Source of the DNA: Pirellulales bacterium
GTDB taxonomy: Bacteria > Planctomycetota > Planctomycetia > Pirellulales > JAEUIK01
DNA length: 58,947 nt
Reading direction: 5' to 3'
NCBI GenBank assembly: GCA_019694455.1
Contig: JAIBBY010000030.1
Location: forward strand, 1 to 58,947
Position numbers and translations under genes: made by a program. The notes under the pieces were generated by a model, which saw nothing but the letters and a program-made list of their open reading frames with translations, did no database searches and was not told where the DNA came from. Within the stretch, counting starts at the first letter, position 1; every line of letters starts with the position of its first letter. Positions 1-7,577 of the stretch are shown piece by piece.

Positions 1-721
1 GCCGTCGCACCCCGCGCTCGTCCCCCGCGGCCATCAGCGATTCGTAAAACGCGGCGCTCACCATGCAGCCGCCGCCCCCTTGCGCCGGCAGGCCATGCTC
101 TTCCAGCGCCTCGCGCACCAGTTCGCGCCGCGTGGCCAGCGCCAGCGCCGTGCGCGCCTGGTCAAGCTGGCCGCGTAGGGTTTCGATTTCGGCTTGCAAG
201 TCGCCAGCGGCTATCTCGTGCTGCGGCCCCACCGGCGCTTCTTCAAACAAGCCTTGCGTGGTCGCCGGGTCGGCCACCAAGTCGACGCTATGCACCGCCG
301 CGATCGACTCCACGATCGTCCGCCCGTCGCGTTGGCTGGTGCAGGCGTCGACATTGTGCGACAGGCCCACGTTCTCCGGCGCGTGCTCGGCGTCCCACAA
401 CAATTGCTCGGCCAGCGCGTGACGGGGGTTGAAGCACAGGTCGCCAAACAACCCCGCGCCGCTCTCGAATCGCGCCTGCCGAATCAGCCCAATCCGGTCT
501 TGATAGTCGCGCGGGCCCCGCGCTCCGCCGCGAGCGTGGTTCACGTTCACCCGCGCCCCTTCGTACAGCGCAATGGCGCCGGCCAAAGCGTCGGGCAGAT
601 AACTGCGGCCGTTGCGCGATTCGAGCCCCAAAATTTTCACGCCGCGGATGATGCCCGCCGCGCGATCCACGCCCACGCGCAGCCCGCGCGAGTCGGCGTA
701 TTCGACCAGTCGTTGCCGCAT
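1..721 (-). CDS. Phage prohead protease, C-terminus beyond window edge
   Basis: The reading frame runs open from an ATG at 721 to the left edge, about 240 residues, so the end is missing. It resembles HK97/assemblin-fold prohead proteases, which trim scaffold and capsid proteins during head assembly. Candidate catalytic residues are His62 (in VNVNHARGG) and Ser121 (in GLSHN). The conserved end-of-domain motif VHSVDLVADPAT lies at about 143-154. A short coiled coil follows at about 170-200, where scaffold-like tails usually begin. It lies downstream of portal and terminase genes on the same strand, the expected order for a head module. The family assignment is from motif pattern only; no capsid gene is visible because the window stops. 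Confidence 0.72.
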   Translation of the reverse strand, partial: MRQRLVEYADSRGLRVGVDRAAGIIRGVKILGLESRNGRSYLPDALAGAIALYEGARVNVNHARGGARGPRDYQDRIGLIRQARFESGAGLFGDLCFNPRHALAEQLLWDAEHAPENVGLSHNVDACTSQRDGRTIVESIAAVHSVDLVADPATTQGLFEEAPVGPQHEIAAGDLQAEIETLRGQLDQARTALALATRRELVREALEEHGLPAQGGGGCMVSAAFYESLMAAGDERGVRR

Positions 722-753
722 GAATCAGTTCCTTGTGATGGTGTGATGCAACG

Positions 754-822
754 AAAAAAGCCCACCGCCGCTGGCCAACCTTCCGCGGTCAGGCAGAAGG
801 CTCGCGCTTGCGAGGGTGGGCT
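754..822 (-). terminator. Branched hairpin with T-tract before the protease gene
   Basis: An 8-bp closing stem (759-766 with 815-822) encloses two smaller hairpins (779-783 with 796-800, and 801-805 with 810-814). On the minus strand the structure is followed by six T (759-754). It sits between the stop of the 60-residue gene and the protease ATG. It could be an intrinsic terminator or an attenuator. The outer strand shares a GCCGCTGGC core with the hairpin at 7425-7459. Confidence 0.45.
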
Positions 823-876
823 CGACCGCGACGCCTCGGTGAGAGGCTCGGGCACGATACCGCGAGTTGGTTTGGG

Positions 877-1059
877 TTACTTTTCGATCCGCTCCAACTT
901 GGAGCGAATGTGTTGGATGGTGCCGTCCTGAATGCTGATCTCCACGCTGGCCGTGCCGTAATATCCGCGGCGCAGCACCTCGGCGAAGGCGGCGCTGAGC
1001 AGCCGTTGCAGTTGATCGACCTTGCCGCGATTGATCGGTGTTTCGAGTAGTTCTCTCAT
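877..1059 (-). CDS. Small conserved-looking 60-residue protein in the phage head module
   Basis: ATG at 1059, 60 residues, not assigned to a family. A longer frame exists upstream but it runs through the REP repeat, so the ATG at the start of MRELLETPINRG is preferred. The protein has an amphipathic helix (about 12-31) followed by a GYYGTASVEISIQDG segment that looks like a beta hairpin, then a basic helix. It lies on the same strand as, and just upstream of, the prohead protease, so it probably belongs to the phage operon. Function unknown; it could be a small head or connector accessory protein. Confidence 0.5.
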   Translation of the reverse strand: MRELLETPINRGKVDQLQRLLSAAFAEVLRRGYYGTASVEISIQDGTIQHIRSKLERIEK

Positions 1060-1140
1060 GGGCCTAAGGATACATTTGTTCAGTATTCTTTGCAACACAA
1101 TTTTTTGCACAAACCAATTTTTGTGACCCCTTAGCGCCGA

Positions 1141-1244
1141 GTCACCCATCCTAGGGCGATGCCTTAGGCTTCGGTGAATACAACGCGTTGGCCAACCGTC
1201 ATCCCGACACCGTAGCCTGGGGCCAGCGCTAGCGCCGCCCCAGG
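1141..1244. repeat. REP-like unit, copy 1
   Basis: This unit of about 104 bp starts with a CCTAGGGCGATGCC block and ends with a CCTGGGG...CCCCAGG hairpin that contains the palindrome GCGCTAGCGC. The outer arms (about AGGCTACGGTG and CACCGTAGCCT in the better-preserved copies) are complementary. This copy has small changes in the left arm (TTAGGCTTCGGTG). It lies upstream of the RAYT gene. Confidence 0.8.
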
Positions 1245-1264
1245 TGCGCATTCATCGCATACCG

Positions 1265-1369
1265 TGTCACCCATCCTAGGGCGATGCCTAGGCTACGGTG
1301 CATGCTTGGCCGTTGACCAAACGTCATCCCGACACCGTAGCCTGGGGCCAGCGCTAGCGCCGCCCCAGG
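1265..1369. repeat. REP-like unit, copy 2
   Basis: Same unit as 1141-1244 in the same orientation, with an intact left arm CTAGGCTACGGTG and right arm CACCGTAGCCT. The middle part differs (TGCTTGGCCGTTGACCAAACG in place of ACAACGCGTTGGCCAACCG). It ends 16 bp before the transposase ATG, so it may also form the leader of that gene. Confidence 0.82.
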
Positions 1370-1385
1370 TTGATGAGTTTCAATC

Positions 1386-1838
1386 ATGTCGCAGTCACTT
1401 ACCAAGCTTTACGCCCATTTGGTCTTTAGCACCAAGTACCGCCAACCCATGCTGGACGAATCAATTCGATCTCGCGTGCATGGATTCTTGGCCGCGACCC
1501 TCCGCGAACTCGATTCTCCGTGGGTCGTCGTGGGGGGCGTCGCCGATCACGTCCATATCCTCTTCGACATGGGCAAGACGCATGCGCCTGCCGAAATGGT
1601 TGAACATTCGAAACAAGAGTCTTCCAAGTTCGTCAAATCGCTTGGCGCGAATTATCAGGGGTTCTATTGGCAGCGCGGCTACGGGATGTTTTCGGTTGGC
1701 CCCGCGCAGCGGGACGAGGCCGAAGCGTATGTCCGCAATCAAGAAGAACATCATCGCGCGAAATCCTTCCAAGAAGAATTCCGCGCGTTCCTGACGCGCT
1801 ACCGCATCCCCTTTGACGAACGATTTGTATGGGATTGA
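1386..1838 (+). CDS. REP-associated tyrosine transposase (IS200/IS605 TnpA-like, Y1 HUH)
   Basis: 150 residues, the usual size for Y1 transposases. The HUH metal-binding motif is HVH at 55-57 (ADHVHIL). The catalytic tyrosine is Tyr115 followed by Gln119 (YVRNQ), the YxxxQ pattern of the family. The C-terminus DERFVWD is typical. The enzyme cuts and joins single-stranded DNA at hairpins. Here it is flanked by three copies of a hairpin-rich unit, two upstream and one downstream, and there is no TnpB. That arrangement points to a RAYT that mobilises REP elements rather than a complete IS200/IS605. It is on the opposite strand to the surrounding phage genes and appears inserted between portal and protease. 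All catalytic residues are intact, so it may be active. Confidence 0.88.
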   Translation: MSQSLTKLYAHLVFSTKYRQPMLDESIRSRVHGFLAATLRELDSPWVVVGGVADHVHILFDMGKTHAPAEMVEHSKQESSKFVKSLGANYQGFYWQRGYGMFSVGPAQRDEAEAYVRNQEEHHRAKSFQEEFRAFLTRYRIPFDERFVWD

Positions 1839-1845
1839 AACGCGA

Positions 1846-1940
1846 CCTAGGGCGATGCCCTAGGCTACGGTGCATACAACGCGTTGGCCAACCGTCATCC
1901 CAACACCGTAGCCTGGGACCAGCGCTAGCGCCGCCCCAGG
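1846..1940. repeat. REP-like unit, copy 3
   Basis: Third copy, same orientation, starting 8 bp after the RAYT stop codon. It keeps both complementary arms (TAGGCTACGGTG and CACCGTAGCCT, the latter preceded by AA) and the terminal CCTGGG...CCCAGG hairpin with GCGCTAGCGC. The loop-side GGACC replaces GGGCC of the other copies. Confidence 0.8.
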
Positions 1941-2098
1941 AAGCGTTTCTCCTCGGCGTCTCCGCGCCTCGGCGGTTCAATCTCTTCCCGGACCGCGATT
2001 CTGATCCGACTCCACGCGAACCGGCCCGCGGTTGAATTGCTCGGCAAGTCGCTCGACCTCGTGCCAGACCGGGGCGACGATTCAGTGCGCGAGAAAAC

Positions 2099-2569
2099 CT
2101 AAGGGCTTGGAATAGAGTCCCATTGGTTCAAAGTCTCCGCGGCATCGGCAACACCGCGTTCAACGGCGTCCTGCAAACCAGATAAGTCGGTCTGGTAGTA
2201 CGACCCTTTGTGGCTGAAGTGCCCCCACGGAGCATAAAGCTCGTACTCGCGCGACGTGCCGTCGGCGTAGGCAACGACTAATTGCCCGGTGGCGACATAG
2301 GCCGCAGGATTTAACTCCGGGCTTGCGCTCTCGATCTGATCCACAATTGCAGCGAGCATGCCGCTGGAGTTGTTAATCACGACGTCGACATGCCGGCCTC
2401 CGCCATCCAGTTCAACACGGCAAGTGGCCGAGAGCGCTTTCGGATTGAGTACCCGCGGACGTCGTCCATTGATGCCAATAAACGTCGTTGCGGCGATTAC
2501 GAGAACCGCTAAGGCGAACGCAATACATCCGACTGCGCGGGGTGACAGAATTGCTGTCGGCCGAAACAT
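2099..2569 (-). CDS. Membrane-anchored protein of unknown function
   Basis: 156 residues from an ATG with a good ribosome-binding site (AGGAAG, about 5 bases upstream). One transmembrane segment lies at about 12-32, followed by a soluble domain rich in beta strands (VELDGGGRHVDVVINN and VATGQLVVAYADG). I recognise no family. It lies between the portal gene and the RAYT, where a head operon would not be expected to carry it. Its codon use is less GC-biased than that of the portal and terminase genes. It may be cargo inserted with the REP/RAYT segment or a phage accessory gene. Confidence 0.6.
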   Translation of the reverse strand: MFRPTAILSPRAVGCIAFALAVLVIAATTFIGINGRRPRVLNPKALSATCRVELDGGGRHVDVVINNSSGMLAAIVDQIESASPELNPAAYVATGQLVVAYADGTSREYELYAPWGHFSHKGSYYQTDLSGLQDAVERGVADAAETLNQWDSIPSP

Positions 2570-2649
2570 GGAGCTTCCTGCAAGGGATGGGCGCGACTCG
2601 ACAGAAGGCGTGCTGATTCGCCATTAGCGATCGTTAGACCCTGGCTATT

Positions 2650-4056
2650 CTAATCCCCCCGCCCCGCGTGCCCGCGCAAATTCTCCTGCTCCTGGTCGTA
2701 GTCCAGCCCGCTCCGTAGCGACCAGGTCTGCGGCGAGAGGATGCCGCCGCGCGTCTGAATTTCCGCCACCTGCGCCTCCTCCAACGGATGCCGCACCGCC
2801 AAGGAAGGCGGCGATGCCTGAATCTCGATCGCCACCAGCGCCTCGTTCGGCAACTTGCCCGCGTCAACCGCGCACCGCACCGCGCGCCACATCACCTCCA
2901 GGTCGTCCTCGATCTGCTCCGCCTGCAACCGCGCGAACATCCGCACCGCCGGACCCTCCGCCACCATCGTGCTCGCGTAGTTCGCGTTCGACGCGTCGCT
3001 AGTCAACATGAACTCGGGCATCACCAGTCGGCTGGCGATCGCCCGCAACTCCGCTTGCAGCACCGTGACGTAGCGGCTGGCGTCGAGTCCCGCGGTTGGG
3101 AAGTCGTATTCCAGCCCGCCGTACGCGTCGAGGATGGTGCCCGGCCCAAACTGCTTGAACGTCGTGGTGCGTCCGCCGCGCGTCACGGCGGCGTCGGCCT
3201 GATCGCTGACAAACCGCTGCACGCTGGCGCGGGTGGCGCTGGCGTGTCGCCGAATCAGCGCGATCGCCGATTGAATCTCCGACACCACGCTCATGTTGCG
3301 CAGCAGCTTTTCCGCGCGGCGCAGGTTCTTCCGCACCGGGTAGTACAGCGGCAGCCCGCGCTTCACGTTGCGATCGACATTCGCCTTGCGATGTTGAATT
3401 TCGTCGGCGGGCACGATCTCGCTTCCCACGTAGTAGGCCAGCGGTGTCTCCACGTCTTGCCGGTCGGTGAGCACGCCAAAGCTGGCGGCCGCATCGACGG
3501 CCCGGGCGGCTGGCGTGGCGACCTCGCTCGGCTCGACAAACCGCAATCGCAGCCGTCCCTCGGGCGCGGTGAAGAACCGCAAGAACGCCTCGCCATCGCG
3601 GTCGCGCCGCCGCACGATCTCTTGCTGCCGCTGTTGCCACTTGGCGTCGCGCAAAAAATCTTCGAGCACGCGCTGCGTGTCGGCCGCCAGGCCAACAGGC
3701 GCGGCGGCGCCCTTCTTGAGCGTGGCGCGGTACGCGTGCCCCGCCCCCACGATATAGCTCACCCGATTCTCATGCCCGTTGATGGCAAACTCGTTGGTCG
3801 CCGCCAGGCCGCGACATTCGCGCCGCACGCGGGCCAGTTCCTGCTCGTTGGCGACGACCGTGCTGGCCGTCGCGCCGGCGCCCAGCTCCAGCCAGCGACT
3901 GCCGTCGTCGTCCAGCAAGGCCTCGCGCGGGTCGACATAGCGGTCGCCAAGTTCCAGATACGCTTCGACCAACCGCCGTTCGAGCCGCGCCAAGGCGCCG
4001 CGGGGGTTGGCGGCGGCGCCCGCCTGTGTGTCGCTGTCGGTCTTCGTTTCGTTCAT
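2650..4056 (-). CDS. Phage portal protein
   Basis: 468 residues, a typical size for portal proteins, which form the dodecameric ring through which DNA enters the head. The ATG at 4056 has a GGGAGC ribosome-binding site. The N-terminal third contains the segment NEFAINGHENRVSYIVG, typical of portals. The middle has ADEIQHRKANVDRNVKRGLP followed by a helix-rich stem (RKNLRRAEKLLRNMS), and the C-terminal half is a clip/crown-like helical region. It starts 40 bp after the terminase stop, in the usual terminase-portal-protease order. The assignment rests on overall pattern and context. Confidence 0.78.
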   Translation of the reverse strand: MNETKTDSDTQAGAAANPRGALARLERRLVEAYLELGDRYVDPREALLDDDGSRWLELGAGATASTVVANEQELARVRRECRGLAATNEFAINGHENRVSYIVGAGHAYRATLKKGAAAPVGLAADTQRVLEDFLRDAKWQQRQQEIVRRRDRDGEAFLRFFTAPEGRLRLRFVEPSEVATPAARAVDAAASFGVLTDRQDVETPLAYYVGSEIVPADEIQHRKANVDRNVKRGLPLYYPVRKNLRRAEKLLRNMSVVSEIQSAIALIRRHASATRASVQRFVSDQADAAVTRGGRTTTFKQFGPGTILDAYGGLEYDFPTAGLDASRYVTVLQAELRAIASRLVMPEFMLTSDASNANYASTMVAEGPAVRMFARLQAEQIEDDLEVMWRAVRCAVDAGKLPNEALVAIEIQASPPSLAVRHPLEEAQVAEIQTRGGILSPQTWSLRSGLDYDQEQENLRGHAGRGD

Positions 4057-4096
4057 GCTGCGCTCCCTATAGATAAGGACAACTTGTTTCGGTTAC

Positions 4097-5644
4097 TTAC
4101 AGCGGCAATCGATCTCCCAGCCCGTCGCTCGCTTCGTCTCCGGCCAATAGCTCGCCAGCAAGCCGTAGCGCCATCTCCAGCGCGTCGGGGCCGTCGTCGT
4201 GATCGGCGCACGGAAACTCGCGTAGCTGCTCCACCAACAGCGCGGTGCCGGCGCTACGCTGCCGAAACCGCAGCCGCCGCGCGGCCAGGTACGGCCCCAG
4301 CCGGCGAATCCGCACCAGTTTGTTCACACGGTTGTCGACCAGCGCCGGCGCCGCCCCCAGCACCCCCTGTCGGCGAAACTCCTCCTCGAATAGGCCGCCG
4401 AGCAATTCCTGAAACTGGTTCGACTCCACCCCAAACAGGTCGGGCCGAAAGCGCCGATACAGCTCTACCCCGCGGGCCACAATCTCGGCCGTCGGCTCGC
4501 GGGCCAGTTCGGCCTCGACATAGATCAAGCCCGCCTCATCAATGCCCAATAGCGCGTGGGCAGAGAAGTCGCCGCGCCGCGAATCGCGTCCCTTGCTCGG
4601 ATCGAGCGCCAGCGTGCGCGCCACCAGCCGCGCCGGCCACTCGTCGAACCAGATGTGCGCGTCGAAATACGACTCGGGCCATTCGCACACCTCCGGCAAG
4701 ATCGGCTTCGACAACTTCTCGCGGGCAAAAGCGCTGCGCCCGCTCTCGGCCCGCAGGCACATGAGCGTGTACAGGTCTTCTTCGTCGGGCCAGAGCAGCA
4801 CGGCGCCCGCTTCCATCCGCGCTTGCGTCTCGGCATGAAAGCGCCGCGCGGCGCTGCGTGCCTCGTGCAATTCCAGGTTGGCGTACAGCGTCTCCCACTC
4901 TCCCCACAGCGCCATCTGTTGGGGGAACTCGCTCACCGCCGCAAAGACGTGCGATTGCCAGCCCGGCGTGCGCGCCAGTTCCAAGGCCAGCGCCTCGGGA
5001 TGCAGCGCCGTGGCCAGATGCACTAGGTTGGTGCGCTTGGTCCCCGCGCGGGCCAGCGCGCCATGAAACCAGCGTCGGCTCAACTCGCGCAGCCGTCGCG
5101 ACTCGATATGCGAGTCGTTTTGGATGTCGTCGCAAATGATCAGCGTGGGGCGCGTCGCCCGATAGCGATAACCGCGCACCCGCTGCCCCGTGCCAAAGGC
5201 CTCGATCGCCACGCCGTTGTTCAGCCGAATCTTGCTGGCCTGCCACACCGGTCCTTGCCCCGTGGCGCCGTGGTAGTCATCGCGCAGCCACTGGTTGTCG
5301 ATCAACTCGGCCTTGATGTTCTCCAAGTGCGCGCACGCCTGATGCCGCGTGTCAGACGCGATCCAAATATAGCGCTCGCGCCCCTCGAGCGCCATCCGCA
5401 GCGCGTAGGCCAACGTGGCCACCGTGCTCTTGGCGCCGCCGCGTGGGCCGATCACGTTCAGTTTGCAGCCGCGCACGCCGCCAAGATCGTTCAACTCGCT
5501 CGCCAGCCAGCGGTGCATCCACGATGGCCCCCGCGCAAAGTGATTCGGCAGATACGCGCGGCTCCAGGTCAACAGGTCGGCGCCGCGCAAATTCAATGAT
5601 CGCGGCGCGCGCGGATACGGCATGGGGCATGGCGACACCTTCAT
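4097..5644 (-). CDS. Phage terminase, large subunit
   Basis: 515 residues. Terminase is the ATP-driven motor and nuclease that packages DNA into proheads. The ATPase domain has Walker A GPRGGAKST (66-74) and Walker B TLIICDDIQ (167-175). The C-terminal RNase H-like nuclease shows its three acidic clusters in LALDPSKG, LFGVESNQF and DHDDGPDALEMAL. The frame is open far upstream, but the ATG at 5644 overlaps the stop of the ABC-GNAT gene as ATGA, which indicates translational coupling and sets the start. It is the third gene of the minus-strand phage operon and looks intact. Confidence 0.9.
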   Translation of the reverse strand: MKVSPCPMPYPRAPRSLNLRGADLLTWSRAYLPNHFARGPSWMHRWLASELNDLGGVRGCKLNVIGPRGGAKSTVATLAYALRMALEGRERYIWIASDTRHQACAHLENIKAELIDNQWLRDDYHGATGQGPVWQASKIRLNNGVAIEAFGTGQRVRGYRYRATRPTLIICDDIQNDSHIESRRLRELSRRWFHGALARAGTKRTNLVHLATALHPEALALELARTPGWQSHVFAAVSEFPQQMALWGEWETLYANLELHEARSAARRFHAETQARMEAGAVLLWPDEEDLYTLMCLRAESGRSAFAREKLSKPILPEVCEWPESYFDAHIWFDEWPARLVARTLALDPSKGRDSRRGDFSAHALLGIDEAGLIYVEAELAREPTAEIVARGVELYRRFRPDLFGVESNQFQELLGGLFEEEFRRQGVLGAAPALVDNRVNKLVRIRRLGPYLAARRLRFRQRSAGTALLVEQLREFPCADHDDGPDALEMALRLAGELLAGDEASDGLGDRLPL

Positions 5645-6753
5645 GGGCTTGTCGGCGCCGATCCGCGCTGCCCCACGTACTCGAAAGAAGCCACCGTGCG
5701 CCCCGCCGAACTGCGATAGTCGCGGGCAACCCTCAATGCCGACGCGCCACCCCGCTTCACAGCGACCATTCGCCACGCCGGCGAGCGCGCGCAGTGCCGC
5801 ACCAGCGCCGGATGCGCGGCGGTGATGTTCAAGCGCAGCCCCTCGCCGAGGTGCCAATCGCCCACCGCTTCGGCCAGTCGCGTGCCGATGCCCACCCCTT
5901 GAAAGTCGGGCAGCGTCACCAGCCGGCTGATGCGCCACCGCCCCCGATAGCCCACCAGCGCCAGCACGGCGCAAAAGGCGACCGGGGCGCCGTCGCACAC
6001 GGCCGCGTAGCAGCGGACGCCGCGCGGCAACGCGCCGCTCAAATAGTGATGACGCGCAAACAGTCGCCATAAATCGCGCCGCGCGCGGCGCACTTCCAAT
6101 CGCAGCGGTCGCCGCCGAAGCCGCCTCCGCTGAAACTCGCCAACCGCCATGTCGATCGTCCAATCGGGCGCAAGCCACTCGGCCACGTCGTAGTGACACG
6201 TCACCGCCACCAACCGCGCGGTCGCTCGATCCGCGCGCAGCGATTTGGCCAACGCCAGCGAACCGATCCGCGCCACCTGCCGATCGACCACGCTGGTGTA
6301 CTCGTCGCACACTGCCAGCGGCCGCTCGCCCGGCGCCGACGGCGTGGCGGTGAGCAGTGCCCGCGCCAGGTCGCAGCGAAAGCGCTCCCCGCCGCTGAGC
6401 ACGTGGTAGGGCTTGACCCACGACGGCGGCGAGCCAAAACCAACCGCCGTCAGTAGCCCCGTGATCTCGCGAATCGAACGCTCGCCAAAGCAATCGATCA
6501 CCGCCCGATCGCGCGGCCAGGCGAATGGGTCCAGCGACCGCTCGCCGAACAACCGCCGGGCGATCGTCGTCTTGCCGCTGGCCGAGGGGCCCACGATCAG
6601 CCCAATCCGCCAGTCGTCGGCAAGTTCTGGCACATCGACCGCGAACCGCTCGCTCATCCGCTGGACCAGCGGCACATCGAACATGCCCGCCAGTTGCCGC
6701 ACGCGAAACGAATCGAACAGCGGACAGGCCACTACAGCATCAACAATCGGCAT
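5641..6753 (-). CDS. ABC-type ATPase fused to GNAT domain (COG2401-like), possible Mom-type DNA modification protein
   Basis: 370 residues. The start at 6753 is supported by GAGGGG 6 bases upstream. The N-terminal half is an ABC-type nucleotide-binding domain without membrane segments: Walker A GPSASGKT (55-62), signature LSGGE (119-123) and Walker B ending CDEYTS (149-154). The C-terminal half is a GNAT acyltransferase fold with WRLFARHHYLSG (229-240) and the cofactor loop RLVTLPDFQGVGIG (277-290). This architecture matches COG2401, an ATPase fused to a predicted acetyltransferase. The GNAT half resembles the Mu Mom family, which modifies adenine in phage DNA. It sits between the ParB-like gene (22-bp overlap) and terminase (4-bp overlap). 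DNA modification is inference; acylation of another substrate is possible. Confidence 0.75.
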   Translation of the reverse strand: MPIVDAVVACPLFDSFRVRQLAGMFDVPLVQRMSERFAVDVPELADDWRIGLIVGPSASGKTTIARRLFGERSLDPFAWPRDRAVIDCFGERSIREITGLLTAVGFGSPPSWVKPYHVLSGGERFRCDLARALLTATPSAPGERPLAVCDEYTSVVDRQVARIGSLALAKSLRADRATARLVAVTCHYDVAEWLAPDWTIDMAVGEFQRRRLRRRPLRLEVRRARRDLWRLFARHHYLSGALPRGVRCYAAVCDGAPVAFCAVLALVGYRGRWRISRLVTLPDFQGVGIGTRLAEAVGDWHLGEGLRLNITAAHPALVRHCARSPAWRMVAVKRGGASALRVARDYRSSAGRTVASFEYVGQRGSAPTSP

Positions 6754-7331
6754 CGCAACCCCTCGCTGGTCAATCGTTCGTAGATGCTCCGCTGCTGCGC
6801 CTCGTCGTCGCATTCGACCAGCACCTGATACGCCTCTACCAGCGCGTCGCCCGCCGGTTCCATCGGCCGCGCCGCGGGGCGTTCACCGCCTTGGCCGTAA
6901 CCGTCGGCGGCTCTCTCCCCCTCCTTGTTCGGCGTCTCCAACAAGTTCGCCAGTAGCACGTTCACGGCGTCGCACTCGCTTTCGACGCGCGAGACCAGTT
7001 CCGCCAGCGCTTCGCGCCGCGGCACGGCCAGCGCGGCCAACGGATCGAACAGCGCCAACAGTTTCGCCGCTTCCGCAGCGTCGAGGTCCAGCACCAGCGC
7101 CGGCAGTTCGGCCAGCGGCAAGGTTTCTGCCCGCAAATGCCCGTCGATCAGTTCAAAGTCGCCCCCGGCGAGCGGCCGCACTAACAGCGCGCCGGCAAAG
7201 CCCACTTCGGCCAACACGCCCGCTAGCGCCGCGCGCTGCGCCGGCGGATGGCTCCGCCAATTGAGTGGATGCGGCCGCAACCGGCCAGCGGGAATCCTCC
7301 GAAACTCCACCACTCGATCACGCGCGTGCAT
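6732..7331 (-). CDS. ParB/sulfiredoxin-fold (ParB N-domain-like) protein
   Basis: 199 residues. The start at 7331 is chosen for its AAAGGGGG ribosome-binding site; an in-frame ATG 13 codons upstream lacks one. The N-terminal 110 residues carry the ParB-like pattern: RLRPHPLNWRSHP, then LAEVGFAGALLVRPL, then ELIDGHLRAE in place of the classic GEHRRAA box. This fold is a nuclease or CTPase in different families and is common as a small phage gene before terminase. The C-terminal part is helical and probably mediates oligomers or partner binding. First gene of the phage operon, overlapping the next gene by 22 bp. It has no helix-turn-helix, so it is not a chromosome-partitioning ParB. Confidence 0.75.
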   Translation of the reverse strand: MHARDRVVEFRRIPAGRLRPHPLNWRSHPPAQRAALAGVLAEVGFAGALLVRPLAGGDFELIDGHLRAETLPLAELPALVLDLDAAEAAKLLALFDPLAALAVPRREALAELVSRVESECDAVNVLLANLLETPNKEGERAADGYGQGGERPAARPMEPAGDALVEAYQVLVECDDEAQQRSIYERLTSEGLRCRLLML

Positions 7332-7424
7332 GCACACCCCCTTTGGGTTGAATTCGCGTTCCGCCCTCATCGGCCGCCGTCAAAACGCCGCTCGTTCTCA
7401 TCTCGCGCGCGGCGAAGCGCGCAC

Positions 7425-7459
7425 AAAAAAACCCAGCCGCTGGCGAACCAGCGGCTGGG
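7425..7459 (-). terminator. Intrinsic terminator, 12-bp perfect stem
   Basis: CCCAGCCGCTGG (7432-7443), loop CGAA, and its exact complement (7448-7459), followed on the minus strand by seven T (7431-7425). It lies downstream of the PEP-CTERM gene, whose transcription it would end just before the phage operon starts. A second hairpin (7469-7475 with 7482-7488, loop TCTCGG) sits immediately before it. Confidence 0.85.
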
Positions 7460-7577
7460 CTCGTGGGAAACCTGATCTCGGTCAGGTTCTTTGGATACCA
7501 ATCGTCCCGCGCATCTTAACCCCGCGCGTGCGCAAAATTCAAGCAAACTTTTTGCACATTCCGCGCGCGAGCTCGCT

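Noticed and set aside
194..931. 245-codon open frame on the plus strand
   Set aside because: It lies antisense to the prohead protease and across the branched hairpin; no protein pattern or ribosome-binding site.
1141..1940. CRISPR array
   Set aside because: Three units of about 100 bp flanking a transposase, no regular spacers and no cas genes.
2788..4764. 658-codon plus-strand frame
   Set aside because: Antisense shadow of portal and terminase; Arg/Ala/His-rich low-complexity translation typical of GC-rich shadows.
4097..6493. Terminase starting far upstream at 6493
   Set aside because: The extra 283 residues are a shadow of the ABC-GNAT gene; the ATGA overlap at 5641-5644 gives the natural start.
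7469..7500. TPP-riboswitch-like string (AACCTGATCTCGGT)
   Set aside because: Only a fragment; the sequence is a simple hairpin with a perfect stem and is not near a thiamine gene.
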